From Dehalococcoidales bacterium (GTDB taxonomy: Bacteria; Chloroflexota; Dehalococcoidia; Dehalococcoidales; Fen-1064), in assembly GCA_028712845.1 (NCBI GenBank), contig JAQTPO010000134.1:1-5233 (forward strand): a stretch of 5,233 bases of DNA, written 5' to 3'. Position numbers and translations under genes: made by a program. A model generated the notes under the pieces. That model was not told the origin of the DNA, searched no databases, and was given only the letters and a program-made list of their open reading frames with translations. Below are positions 1 to 5,066 of this stretch, piece by piece (position 1 is the stretch's first letter; every line of letters begins with the position of its first letter).

Positions 1-369
1 GAAATCGTCCAGTTATTGGGGAAATCATGGAAGCTGACCAGAGCGGAAAAAGCTGAAATGAAGCGGCTGAAAGACGAACTGGGGACAAGGTTCTGCCGGC
101 GTTGTGATTACTGTCAACCCTGTACTGCGGGAATACCGATATCAACGGTGATGGTCGGCTCCAGTTTCGCCAAGCGCATGCCGCCGGAAAGATTATTCGG
201 TCCGGGGATGTTAGCGGATGCGATGAGCAAGGCTGGGGCATGTACCGATTGCGGCGAATGTGAAACCAGATGCCCATATAATCTACCCATCCGGGAAATA
301 ATCCGGGAGCGCATACAGTGGTATCAAGCGGCTAAAGAGGAGTATTTAAAAAAGAACGCTCCGGAATAA
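1..369 (+). CDS. Aldo/keto reductase family oxidoreductase with double 4Fe-4S motif, C-terminal part (5' end outside the window)
   Basis: The frame is open from the first base and ends with TAA at 367-369, so only the last 122 residues are present; the TTG at 16 is an internal codon, not a start. The fragment has two cysteine clusters. The first is CX2CX2CX2C at fragment residues 32-41. The second is CX2CX2CX3CP at residues 81-92, followed by the phrase PYNLPI. This pair is typical of the ferredoxin-like tail of COG1453 predicted oxidoreductases, which carry an NAD(P)-type aldo/keto reductase barrel upstream; the barrel itself lies outside the window. In the family the first cluster is often followed by proline, and here it is threonine. 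The clusters probably bind two 4Fe-4S centres and pass electrons to or from the barrel. The substrate is unknown. The family call is fairly secure; a different iron-sulfur protein with the same tail is possible because the catalytic domain cannot be seen. Confidence 0.85.
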   Translation, partial: EIVQLLGKSWKLTRAEKAEMKRLKDELGTRFCRRCDYCQPCTAGIPISTVMVGSSFAKRMPPERLFGPGMLADAMSKAGACTDCGECETRCPYNLPIREIIRERIQWYQAAKEEYLKKNAPE

Positions 370-375
370 AAGCCC

Positions 376-420
376 GCTTAAGATAAGCAATGATAATTCC
401 GCTAATTTGCTTATTAGCGG
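376..420. terminator. Candidate bidirectional terminator between convergent genes
   Basis: The 53 bases between the stop codons of the oxidoreductase and the convergent XRE regulator hold a perfect 8-bp inverted repeat, CCGCTAAT at 399-406 with ATTAGCGG at 413-420, around a 6-base loop. On the plus strand it is followed by TTTCAGGACTTTTT, which is only partly U-rich, so termination would be moderate. Two other pairings overlap it: GCTTA 376-380 with TAAGC 384-388, and ATAAGCAA 383-390 with TTGCTTAT 407-414. The placement between convergent genes supports a terminator role. Confidence 0.5.
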
Positions 421-422
421 TT

Positions 423-815
423 TCAGGACTTTTTCTGTGATGCGGCAATACGTTTAATCAGAGTGAGGACAGTAATAACCGTACGTTGTATCTCGACAGG
501 TTCCTGGCTGAGAACCTTGGCAACATAAGGGTCTATCTTGCCGGCGCGGTATCCCTGACCTTCTGCGGCAACTCCCTGTTTCACAGGAGACAGATAGCCG
601 GCAAGCATCATCAAATCGGTCTCTTCATAATCCAAAGGTGCGGCGAGCCGTCGTAAAACTGAGGCGGAAGGGAATCTATCTCCCTGCTCAATACGGCTGA
701 GATGTGAGGCAGACACCTCGGATTTTTCTGACACTTCTCGCATCGTCAAAGACATGGATTTTCTTTTCTGCCTTAGTAATTTACCTATGTCCATATTTTT
801 ATCATAAGCCGCCAT
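423..815 (-). CDS. XRE-family helix-turn-helix transcriptional regulator
   Basis: This 130-residue protein has a Cro/C1-type (XRE, HTH_3) DNA-binding domain at about residues 9-66. A first helix (IGKLLRQKRKS) is followed by the turn-forming TMREVSEKSEV and the recognition part SASHLSRIEQGDRFPS. The LSRIEQG phrase is highly typical of the family. The rest (about 67-130) contains LAGYLSP and a probably helical C-terminal segment near residues 95-125 that may serve dimerisation; no ligand or protease domain is recognisable. The ATG at 815 is chosen because AGGGGG (822-827 on the minus strand) lies 6 bases upstream. The internal Met8 has no comparable site. The gene is divergent from the unknown gene at 1036 and convergent with the oxidoreductase. 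Repeated TGTACG boxes around its start suggest autoregulation. Its targets are unknown. Confidence 0.88.
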   Translation of the reverse strand: MAAYDKNMDIGKLLRQKRKSMSLTMREVSEKSEVSASHLSRIEQGDRFPSASVLRRLAAPLDYEETDLMMLAGYLSPVKQGVAAEGQGYRAGKIDPYVAKVLSQEPVEIQRTVITVLTLIKRIAASQKKS

Positions 816-826
816 ATGCCACCCCC

Positions 827-937
827 TGTACGATTTACTATTGTCATTTTCATTGTACGCCGGTTAATATGAATAGCTCATAAAATGCCTGTTAAAAATT
901 GATTAATGAGCGGAGCACTTTCGGGTCATATCGTACA
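827..937. promoter_or_regulatory. Three TGTACG-type boxes, candidate operator of the XRE regulator
   Basis: TGTACGA occurs at 827-833, TGTACG at 854-859, and the reverse complement TCGTACA at 931-937. The first box directly abuts the ribosome site of the XRE gene. The second lies at the predicted transcription start, and the third lies upstream of the candidate promoter. A 7-base word seen twice plus a 6-base partial copy within 111 bases is more than expected by chance. The position suits binding by the adjacent regulator, but this is inference. Confidence 0.35.
866..895 (-). promoter_or_regulatory. Candidate promoter of the XRE regulator
   Basis: Read on the minus strand, TTAACA (890-895, five of six matches to TTGACA) is followed after 18 bases by CATATT (866-871, four of six matches to TATAAT). 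Transcription would start near 858, leaving a leader of about 43 bases. The match is moderate and rests only on the hexamers and their spacing. Confidence 0.3.
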
Positions 938-961
938 CGATTATAACAAAATATGCCAATC

Positions 962-990
962 TTGTATTTAGGTGAGTTTTTACCTACAAT
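962..990 (+). promoter_or_regulatory. Candidate promoter of the unknown gene at 1036, with inverted repeat in the spacer
   Basis: TTGTAT (962-967) and TACAAT (985-990, five of six matches to TATAAT) are separated by 17 bases; the -35 match is weak. The spacer and its edge contain an inverted repeat, TAGGT at 969-973 with ACCTA at 982-986, a good place for a repressor to block polymerase. Transcription would begin near 997, about 40 bases before the ATG. Confidence 0.4.
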
Positions 991-1035
991 TCTTGTATGG
1001 CGTTAATTCGTCATTAGTAAGATAAGGTGAGTGAA

Positions 1036-1776
1036 ATGAGCAAGTTCATCGAAAGATTACAACAAGTTTCCCGACCTGTGCCGCAATCAATGGGCTTCAA
1101 AACTGCCAGGACAGAGCAATCCAGACCTAAAATACAATTGATAGCAAATATTTCCGGCGTCAGAGCAAAATCTCCGGCAAAGGAACTGCCTGCGGCTGAT
1201 GCGTTAATAGTACCAATCGCGGAGAGCACCGTTAGTAAGACGACATACGGGGTGTGGCTTTCTAATGGGACAGCGGAAGAGGTTGCCCAATCCATAAAAT
1301 CCGGCGCCGATTTTGTTATCCTGCCGTCAAAGGGAGAGCTTTTGCCACCCGATAAGAAGATTGGCAAAGTTCTGCAAATCGAGGCTTCCATAACGGATGT
1401 CCTGTTACGCGCGGCAAGCGAATTACCCATAGACGCCGTTTTCCTGTCTGAAAACAGGGAGAATGGATTGGCGCTCACATGGAATCGGCTGATGTTGATT
1501 CAGCGTTTTTCCAGCCTTTTGAATAAACCTCTGTTGATTGAAGTGCTTCCCAATGTCACTGATGCTGAACTCCAGCTAGTCTGGGAAACAGGCGTCAGCG
1601 GCATAATCGTCACGGTGGATGCAGAGCAGGGAGAGAAAGCCACCCAGCATCTACGCCAGGTCATCTATAAGCTGTCATTTCCATCACGGCGGAAACACGA
1701 AAAGACCGTGGCAATTCTCCCGCGGGTCGAGAGTCAGCCGGAAGAGCCTGAAGAAGACGAGGATGATGACGACTAA
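1036..1776 (+). CDS. Uncharacterised protein, probable TIM-barrel-like fold with acidic C-terminal tail
   Basis: I do not recognise this 246-residue protein. Short hydrophobic strands alternate with likely helices in a pattern that fits a (beta/alpha)8 barrel. The strands lie near residues 32-40 (KIQLIANIS), 54-61, 71-76, 90-97 (GADFVILP), 111-118, 133-138, 165-172 (PLLIEVLP) and 186-194 (GVSGIIVTV). No catalytic or cofactor motif stands out, and there is no signal peptide or membrane segment, so it is probably cytoplasmic. Residues 235-246 are almost entirely Glu and Asp, after a basic patch (SRRKHEK) near 217-223. The ATG at 1036 is preferred over the in-frame GTG at 1027 because AAGGTGA (1024-1030) lies 5 bases before the ATG and overlaps the GTG. 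The gene stands alone, divergent from the XRE regulator that may control it. The fold assignment is inference; its function is unknown. Confidence 0.8.
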   Translation: MSKFIERLQQVSRPVPQSMGFKTARTEQSRPKIQLIANISGVRAKSPAKELPAADALIVPIAESTVSKTTYGVWLSNGTAEEVAQSIKSGADFVILPSKGELLPPDKKIGKVLQIEASITDVLLRAASELPIDAVFLSENRENGLALTWNRLMLIQRFSSLLNKPLLIEVLPNVTDAELQLVWETGVSGIIVTVDAEQGEKATQHLRQVIYKLSFPSRRKHEKTVAILPRVESQPEEPEEDEDDDD

Positions 1777-1792
1777 CATCGGTCTTGTAGAC

Positions 1793-1831
1793 TTGTAGAG
1801 GCAGGTTTCAAACCCGACCCTGCAATTGTAG
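1793..1831. repeat. Degenerate palindromic (REP-like) repeat
   Basis: TTGTAGAGGCAGG at the left and CCCTGCAATTGTAG at the right enclose the 11-base palindrome GGTTTCAAACC (1804-1814); GCAGG 1801-1805 also pairs with CCTGC 1819-1823. The layout resembles imperfect copies of interspersed palindromes of the GTAGGGGC-type seen in many bacterial intergenic regions. An extra TTGTAG lies just upstream at 1785-1790. Only one copy is visible in this window, so its status as a family member is inferred. Confidence 0.3.
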
Positions 1832-1849
1832 TTTACTGCTAAAAATGGA

Positions 1850-1875
1850 ACAGGCAAGCGAAAACGCTTGCCTGT
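1850..1875. terminator. Strong bidirectional stem-loop terminator between convergent genes
   Basis: A perfect 11-bp inverted repeat (ACAGGCAAGCG at 1850-1860, CGCTTGCCTGT at 1865-1875) closes an AAAA loop. It sits between the convergent unknown gene and guaB3. On the minus strand the stem is followed by TTCCATTTTT, making it a plausible end for the guaB3 transcript. On the plus strand the following bases are not U-rich until CTCTTTTCTC further on. Confidence 0.7.
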
Positions 1876-1934
1876 AAAATTCATCTCAATCCTCTTTTCT
1901 CAAAAGGGAGCAGTTCTTCATCCCGATTTTAAGT

Positions 1935-3086
1935 TTAAGCCCGGCTACTGGGACCGGCTAACTGCCAAGACTTACCCTCGGTCGTGATGGATGGTGCGAT
2001 GACCATTTCCGCCTTGTGCATTTCACGAATGGTCGAAGCGCCGCAGAAGCCCATTGCCGTCCGGATAGCCCCGACAAAGTTCTGCGTGCCATCGGTAACA
2101 GAGGTAGGACCAAATAATATCTGCTCTAAGGAAACCGTCGTCCCCACTTTGATACGCGTGCCTCTGGGTAATACGGGATTAGGATTGGACATTCCCCAGT
2201 GATAACCATGTCCCGGCGATTCTTTTGCCTGAGCAAAAATCGAGCCGAGCATCACGCCATCAGCACCGGCAGCAATAGCTTTACAAACATCGCCGCCTTT
2301 TTTGAAACCGCCATCGGTGATGATAGGCACATAGCGGCCGGATTCTTTCAGATACGTATCTCTGGCGGCGGCGCAATCGATGGTTGCGGTGATTTGCGGC
2401 ACACCCACACCCAGTACTTCCCTTGAGGTGCAGGCGGCACCGGGACCCACGCCCACCAGCATACCGGAAATTCCTTCCCTCATTAAATCCAGACAGGCGC
2501 TGTAGCTGACGCAGTTGCCGACAACTACCGGAATCGGCACGGATTTACAGAGTTTTGAGAAAACTAATCCTTCATAGCTCTTGGAAACATGACGCGCCGT
2601 GGTCACGGTCGATTGCACAAAGAGAATATCAGCGCCAGCTTCGACAATTAACGGCGCAAACTTCTTGGTGTTCGTGGGCATTACGGTGGCAGCGCAGACC
2701 GCGCCTCCTTTTTTAATTGCCCGGATTCTCTCCCCGATGAGGTTCTCCTTGATGGGTGCGGAATAGACTTTCTGCATCAAAGCAGTTACCTTGTCATTGG
2801 GCGCATTCGCAATTTCACTCAGGACTTCTGCCGGATTTTCATAGCGCGTCTGGACGCCTTCCAGGTGGAGCACTGCCAGACCGCCAAGTTTACTCATCAG
2901 GATAGCGAATTTGACATCAGTGACACCATCCATTGCGGACGCGATGATGGGAATGCCGAGCGTGATATTCCCGATTTTCAGTTCAACATCGGTTTGTTCA
3001 GGATTAACGGTAACGTCTCCTGGGACGATAGCCACTTCATCAAAACCGTAGGACGGTTTCAACTGCTTAAACTTCGGTGCTGTCAT
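1935..3086 (-). CDS. guaB3: GuaB3-type IMP dehydrogenase-related protein (no CBS domains)
   Basis: This is a 383-residue (beta/alpha)8-barrel protein of the IMP dehydrogenase/GMP reductase family. The N-terminal part has the substrate-barrel phrase IPIIASAMDGVTD (45-57). The catalytic loop GVGPGAACTSREVLGVGVPQ lies at 212-231, with the nucleophilic cysteine at 219 that in IMP dehydrogenase forms the thioimidate with IMP. DGG at 258-260 and GSIFA at 281-285 match the phosphate-binding segments, and GTRIKVGTT (309-317) matches the mobile-flap area of the GuaB3 group. Classical GuaB is near 490 residues because of two inserted CBS domains; here the barrel runs through without them, as in the GuaB3 subfamily (TIGR01304 type). 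The likely reaction is NAD-dependent oxidation of IMP to XMP in the cytoplasm, for guanine nucleotide synthesis; a related reductase activity cannot be excluded. The ATG at 3086 has AGAGG (3097-3101) 10 bases upstream. No purine genes are adjacent. Confidence 0.85.
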   Translation of the reverse strand: MTAPKFKQLKPSYGFDEVAIVPGDVTVNPEQTDVELKIGNITLGIPIIASAMDGVTDVKFAILMSKLGGLAVLHLEGVQTRYENPAEVLSEIANAPNDKVTALMQKVYSAPIKENLIGERIRAIKKGGAVCAATVMPTNTKKFAPLIVEAGADILFVQSTVTTARHVSKSYEGLVFSKLCKSVPIPVVVGNCVSYSACLDLMREGISGMLVGVGPGAACTSREVLGVGVPQITATIDCAAARDTYLKESGRYVPIITDGGFKKGGDVCKAIAAGADGVMLGSIFAQAKESPGHGYHWGMSNPNPVLPRGTRIKVGTTVSLEQILFGPTSVTDGTQNFVGAIRTAMGFCGASTIREMHKAEMVIAPSITTEGKSWQLAGPSSRA

Positions 3087-3140
3087 ATATTGTTAACCTC
3101 TTCTAATAATAAAATCACATAGTTGTCAAATATTATTCTC

Positions 3141-3169
3141 AATATATCATCAAACTGTAAAAGGGTCAA
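3141..3169 (-). promoter_or_regulatory. Sigma-70-like promoter of guaB3
   Basis: On the minus strand TTGACC (3164-3169) and TATATT (3141-3146) are separated by exactly 17 bases, each with five of six consensus matches. The start would be near 3134, giving a leader of about 48 bases. It stands back to back with the rightward leader promoter, the two -35 boxes being only 24 bases apart. Confidence 0.65.
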
Positions 3170-3193
3170 TGGTGTAACGAATTAAGCGAGCAT

Positions 3194-3223
3194 TTGACAA
3201 ATCTTTGATGTCTGTGTTATCTT
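3194..3223 (+). promoter_or_regulatory. Sigma-70-like promoter of the T-box/trpB transcript
   Basis: A perfect TTGACA (3194-3199) is followed after 18 bases by TATCTT (3218-3223, four of six). Transcription would begin near 3230, shortly before the first base of T-box Stem I at 3248. The -35 box lies inside the 11-base palindrome ATTTGACAAAT (3192-3202). Fit with the RNA start makes this a good candidate. Confidence 0.6.
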
Positions 3224-3247
3224 TTTATCATTAATTGAATATACAAA

Positions 3248-3526
3248 GGCTGAGAACAGGAATAGTAGGTTTCTAGCGAGGTGCAGAGAGTCGGGGCAAG
3301 TGTGAGCCGATACCAGCGCCGGAACTGAATGGACCTGGGAGCCGCAGGCCGAAAGTCCTTTTTAGAGGAAATGTAGGTTTTGACGCAATGGGAAGCGTTA
3401 TAGTCCCAGGGTATAAGAGGAAACTCCGTACCTGTAAATGAGGGTTGGTCTTTTTATAGTAAGGCTAACCGAAAGAGGGTGGCATCGCGAAAGCCTCTCG
3501 CCCCTTGAATGGCGAGAGGCTTTTTT
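3248..3526 (+). promoter_or_regulatory. Tryptophan-specific T-box riboswitch (leader RNA of trpB)
   Basis: The RNA senses uncharged tRNA-Trp and allows read-through into trpB. Stem I base: GGCT 3248-3251 with AGCC 3340-3343, then CAGG 3257-3260 with CCTG 3334-3337, with GAGAA/GG between them as in a kink-turn. The specifier loop is AATAGTA (3261-3267) facing GAATGGA (3327-3333), so the codon read is UGG (3330-3332), Trp. Above it GGTTTC 3268-3273 pairs with GGAACT 3321-3326. AGAGAG 3285-3290 and the TCGG/CCGA distal helix follow. The Stem IIA/B pseudoknot is ACGC/GCGT (3383-3398) with loop TGGGA 3389-3393 pairing TCCCA 3404-3408. Stem III is 3407-3413 with 3429-3434, capped by GAG-GAAA-CTC. 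An extra 8-bp hairpin lies at 3443-3470. The T-box sequence AGGGTGGCATCGCG is at 3476-3489; its TGGC would pair with GCCA, matching the G discriminator base of bacterial tRNA-Trp. Type, specifier and target gene all agree. Confidence 0.96.
3493..3526 (+). terminator. T-box intrinsic terminator
   Basis: A perfect 10-bp GC-rich stem, GCCTCTCGCC (3493-3502) with GGCGAGAGGC (3511-3520), closes an 8-base loop and is followed by six Ts (3521-3526). The alternative antiterminator pairs AGGG of the T-box sequence (3476-3479) with CCCT at 3502-3505, using the left arm and loop of the terminator, so only one of the two can form. Uncharged tRNA-Trp would stabilise the antiterminator. Confidence 0.95.
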
Positions 3527-3569
3527 ATTGGCTTGAAAAGGTCGGCTTCCGAATCCTGAGGAAAAGCTG

Positions 3570-3575
3570 AGGAGG
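3570..3575 (+). promoter_or_regulatory. Perfect ribosome binding site upstream of a 20-codon frame
   Basis: AGGAGG stands 8 bases before GTG at 3584, far from the trpB start at 3686, which has its own site (AAGGAG, 3673-3678). It therefore appears to serve a short leader frame. Its last two bases form the foot of a hairpin (3574-3592), so access may depend on RNA folding. Confidence 0.55.
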
Positions 3576-3583
3576 TTATCAAG

Positions 3584-3646
3584 GTGGATACCGAGTACAG
3601 GTACTGGCCCTCTGGGGGCCAAAAAATAGAGGCTGAATTATCATAG
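3584..3646 (+). CDS. Putative 20-residue leader peptide in the trpB leader, one Trp codon
   Basis: A GTG start at 3584, preceded by AGGAGG with 8-base spacing, opens a frame of 20 codons ending at TAG 3644-3646. The predicted peptide is MDTEYRYWPSGGQKIEAELS. It lies after the T-box terminator and 39 bases before trpB, in the segment transcribed only when the T-box reads through. The only Trp codon, UGG at 3605-3607, lies in the left arm of the hairpin TGGCCC 3605-3610 / GGGCCA 3616-3621, and Tyr-Arg-Tyr precedes it. Ribosomes slowed at this codon would hold that region open. It is too short for codon statistics. It could be a regulatory leader peptide, a real small protein, or a chance frame; the ribosome site is the main support. 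Confidence 0.4.
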   Translation: MDTEYRYWPSGGQKIEAELS

Positions 3647-3685
3647 CAAACGACGGAATTAAATAAAATTGAAAGGAGCACGCAA

Positions 3686-5056
3686 ATGGACGAATCGAAA
3701 ACCAAATATATTCTAGATGAAAAGGAAATGGCTACGGCGTGGTATAACATCCAGGCAGATTTGCCGGAACCACTGCCGCCGCTACTGCACCCGCAAACTA
3801 AAGAGCCGACCATTCTACCCCCATTTTTGTTCGTTGATGAATTGAACGAGCAGGAATTCAGCAAGGAACGCTGGATTGATATTCCTGAAGAGATCCAGGC
3901 AATCTTACGTCAATGGAGACCGACCACCCTTTTCCGTGCCCACAGACTGGAAAAGGCGCTGGACACCCCGGCGAAAATCTATTACAAGTTCGAAGATTCC
4001 AGTCCTGCCGGTAGCCATAAGCCGAATACTGCGGTAGCACAGGCATATTATAATAAGAAAGCCGGCATCAAACGTATTACAACCGAGACCGGCGCCGGAC
4101 AGTGGGGAAGCGCTCTGGCGATGGCTTGTATGTACTTTGGGATTGAGCTTAAAGTATATATGGTTAGAATCAGCTATCAGCAGAAGCCTTACCGCCGCAA
4201 TTTGATGGAGGTCTGGGGAGCCAAATGCGTTGCCAGTCCCAGCCCGGATACTCAGATAGGCCAAAAATTCCTGGCAGAGAACCCAAACCATCCCGGGAGT
4301 CTGGGTATGGCTATCAGTGAAGCAGTGGAAGATGCCGCTGTGCATGATGACACCCGGTATTCCCTGGGTAGTGTTCTGAATCATGTTCTGATGCACCAGA
4401 CCGTTATCGGTTTGGAGACTAAGAAGATGATGGAGAAAATAGGAGTCTATCCTGATATTCTTGTCGGTTGTGTAGGTGGCGGTTCTAATTTCGCAGGTAT
4501 GTTCCTGCCCTTCGTAAAAGATAAAATTGATGGCAAGAAAAAGGACCTGAAGGTTATCTGCGTTGAACCAACCGGTTCTCCCTCCATCACAAAGGGTCTT
4601 CTTGCTTACGATTACGGTGATGTTGCTGGTATGGCGCCGATCGCCTTTATGCATACGCTCGGTCATGCCTTCATCCCTGCACCGCTTCATGCCGGCGGTC
4701 TGCGCTATCATGGCATGGCACCCATTGTGAGCCATCTGGTCAAACTGGGGCTTATTGAAGCAAAGGCAGTACCGCAGCTGGCTACATTTGAAGCCGGTAT
4801 TCAATTCGCCCGTACGGAAGGCTACATCAGCGCCCCTGAAACCAATCATGCTATCAGAGTAACCATAGATGAAGCTCTCAAGTGTCGTGAAGAGGGCAAA
4901 TCAAAGGTGATTGTGCTGACGCATAGCGGCCATGGACATTTTGATATGGGCGCTTATGATGCCTATCTCGCTGGAAAACTGGAAGACTTCGAATATCCTG
5001 AGGCAAAGATAAAAGCGGCGCTTGCTGAACTTCCTGTTATCCCGAACAAAAAATAG
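3686..5056 (+). CDS. trpB: Tryptophan synthase beta chain, TrpB2 type (PLP-dependent)
   Basis: This 456-residue fold-type II PLP enzyme makes L-tryptophan from indole and L-serine in the cytoplasm. Visible landmarks are GSHKPNTA (109-116), with Lys112 as the PLP Schiff-base lysine; ETGAGQWG (134-141), with Glu134 in the place of the catalytic glutamate; the phosphate-binding GGGSN (264-268); and SGHGHFD (414-420) near the cofactor nitrogen. The long N-terminal extension, the PNTA rather than INNA after the lysine, and QWG rather than QHG mark the TrpB2 group (TIGR01415 type), normally about 420-460 residues against about 400 for TrpB1. TrpB2 enzymes often work without a tight TrpA complex and may salvage free indole. 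The ATG has AAGGAG (3673-3678) 7 bases upstream. No trpA or other trp gene follows; the transcript appears to end at the hairpins beyond 5067. The Trp T-box upstream supports a tryptophan role over a serine deaminase role. Confidence 0.95.
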   Translation: MDESKTKYILDEKEMATAWYNIQADLPEPLPPLLHPQTKEPTILPPFLFVDELNEQEFSKERWIDIPEEIQAILRQWRPTTLFRAHRLEKALDTPAKIYYKFEDSSPAGSHKPNTAVAQAYYNKKAGIKRITTETGAGQWGSALAMACMYFGIELKVYMVRISYQQKPYRRNLMEVWGAKCVASPSPDTQIGQKFLAENPNHPGSLGMAISEAVEDAAVHDDTRYSLGSVLNHVLMHQTVIGLETKKMMEKIGVYPDILVGCVGGGSNFAGMFLPFVKDKIDGKKKDLKVICVEPTGSPSITKGLLAYDYGDVAGMAPIAFMHTLGHAFIPAPLHAGGLRYHGMAPIVSHLVKLGLIEAKAVPQLATFEAGIQFARTEGYISAPETNHAIRVTIDEALKCREEGKSKVIVLTHSGHGHFDMGAYDAYLAGKLEDFEYPEAKIKAALAELPVIPNKK

Positions 5057-5066
5057 CCACAATTAT

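Noticed and set aside
1027..1035. GTG at 1027 as the start of the unknown gene
   Set aside because: The AAGGTGA ribosome site for the ATG at 1036 overlaps this GTG, and nothing comparable lies upstream of the GTG.
1014..1478. 154-codon minus-strand frame
   Set aside because: It is antisense to the unknown gene at 1036, which has a good ribosome site and a coherent strand/helix pattern.
1801..1814. tRNA T-arm-like GGTTTCAAACC
   Set aside because: No acceptor, D or anticodon stem can be built around it, and the loop and stem lengths do not fit a tRNA; a degenerate palindrome explains it better.
2199..2426. Plus-strand frames inside guaB3 (also 1984-2202 and 2865-3122)
   Set aside because: Shadow frames of a clearly conserved minus-strand enzyme gene, with no motifs of their own.
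3454..3864. 136-codon minus-strand frame over the T-box terminator and trpB start
   Set aside because: It covers the complement of conserved T-box RNA elements and the trpB 5' end; composition is not protein-like.
3905..4849. Long 314-codon open frame on the minus strand
   Set aside because: It lies wholly antisense to trpB, whose protein is clearly recognisable; the antisense translation is rich in Cys, His and Arg, shows no family motifs and has no ribosome site I can see.
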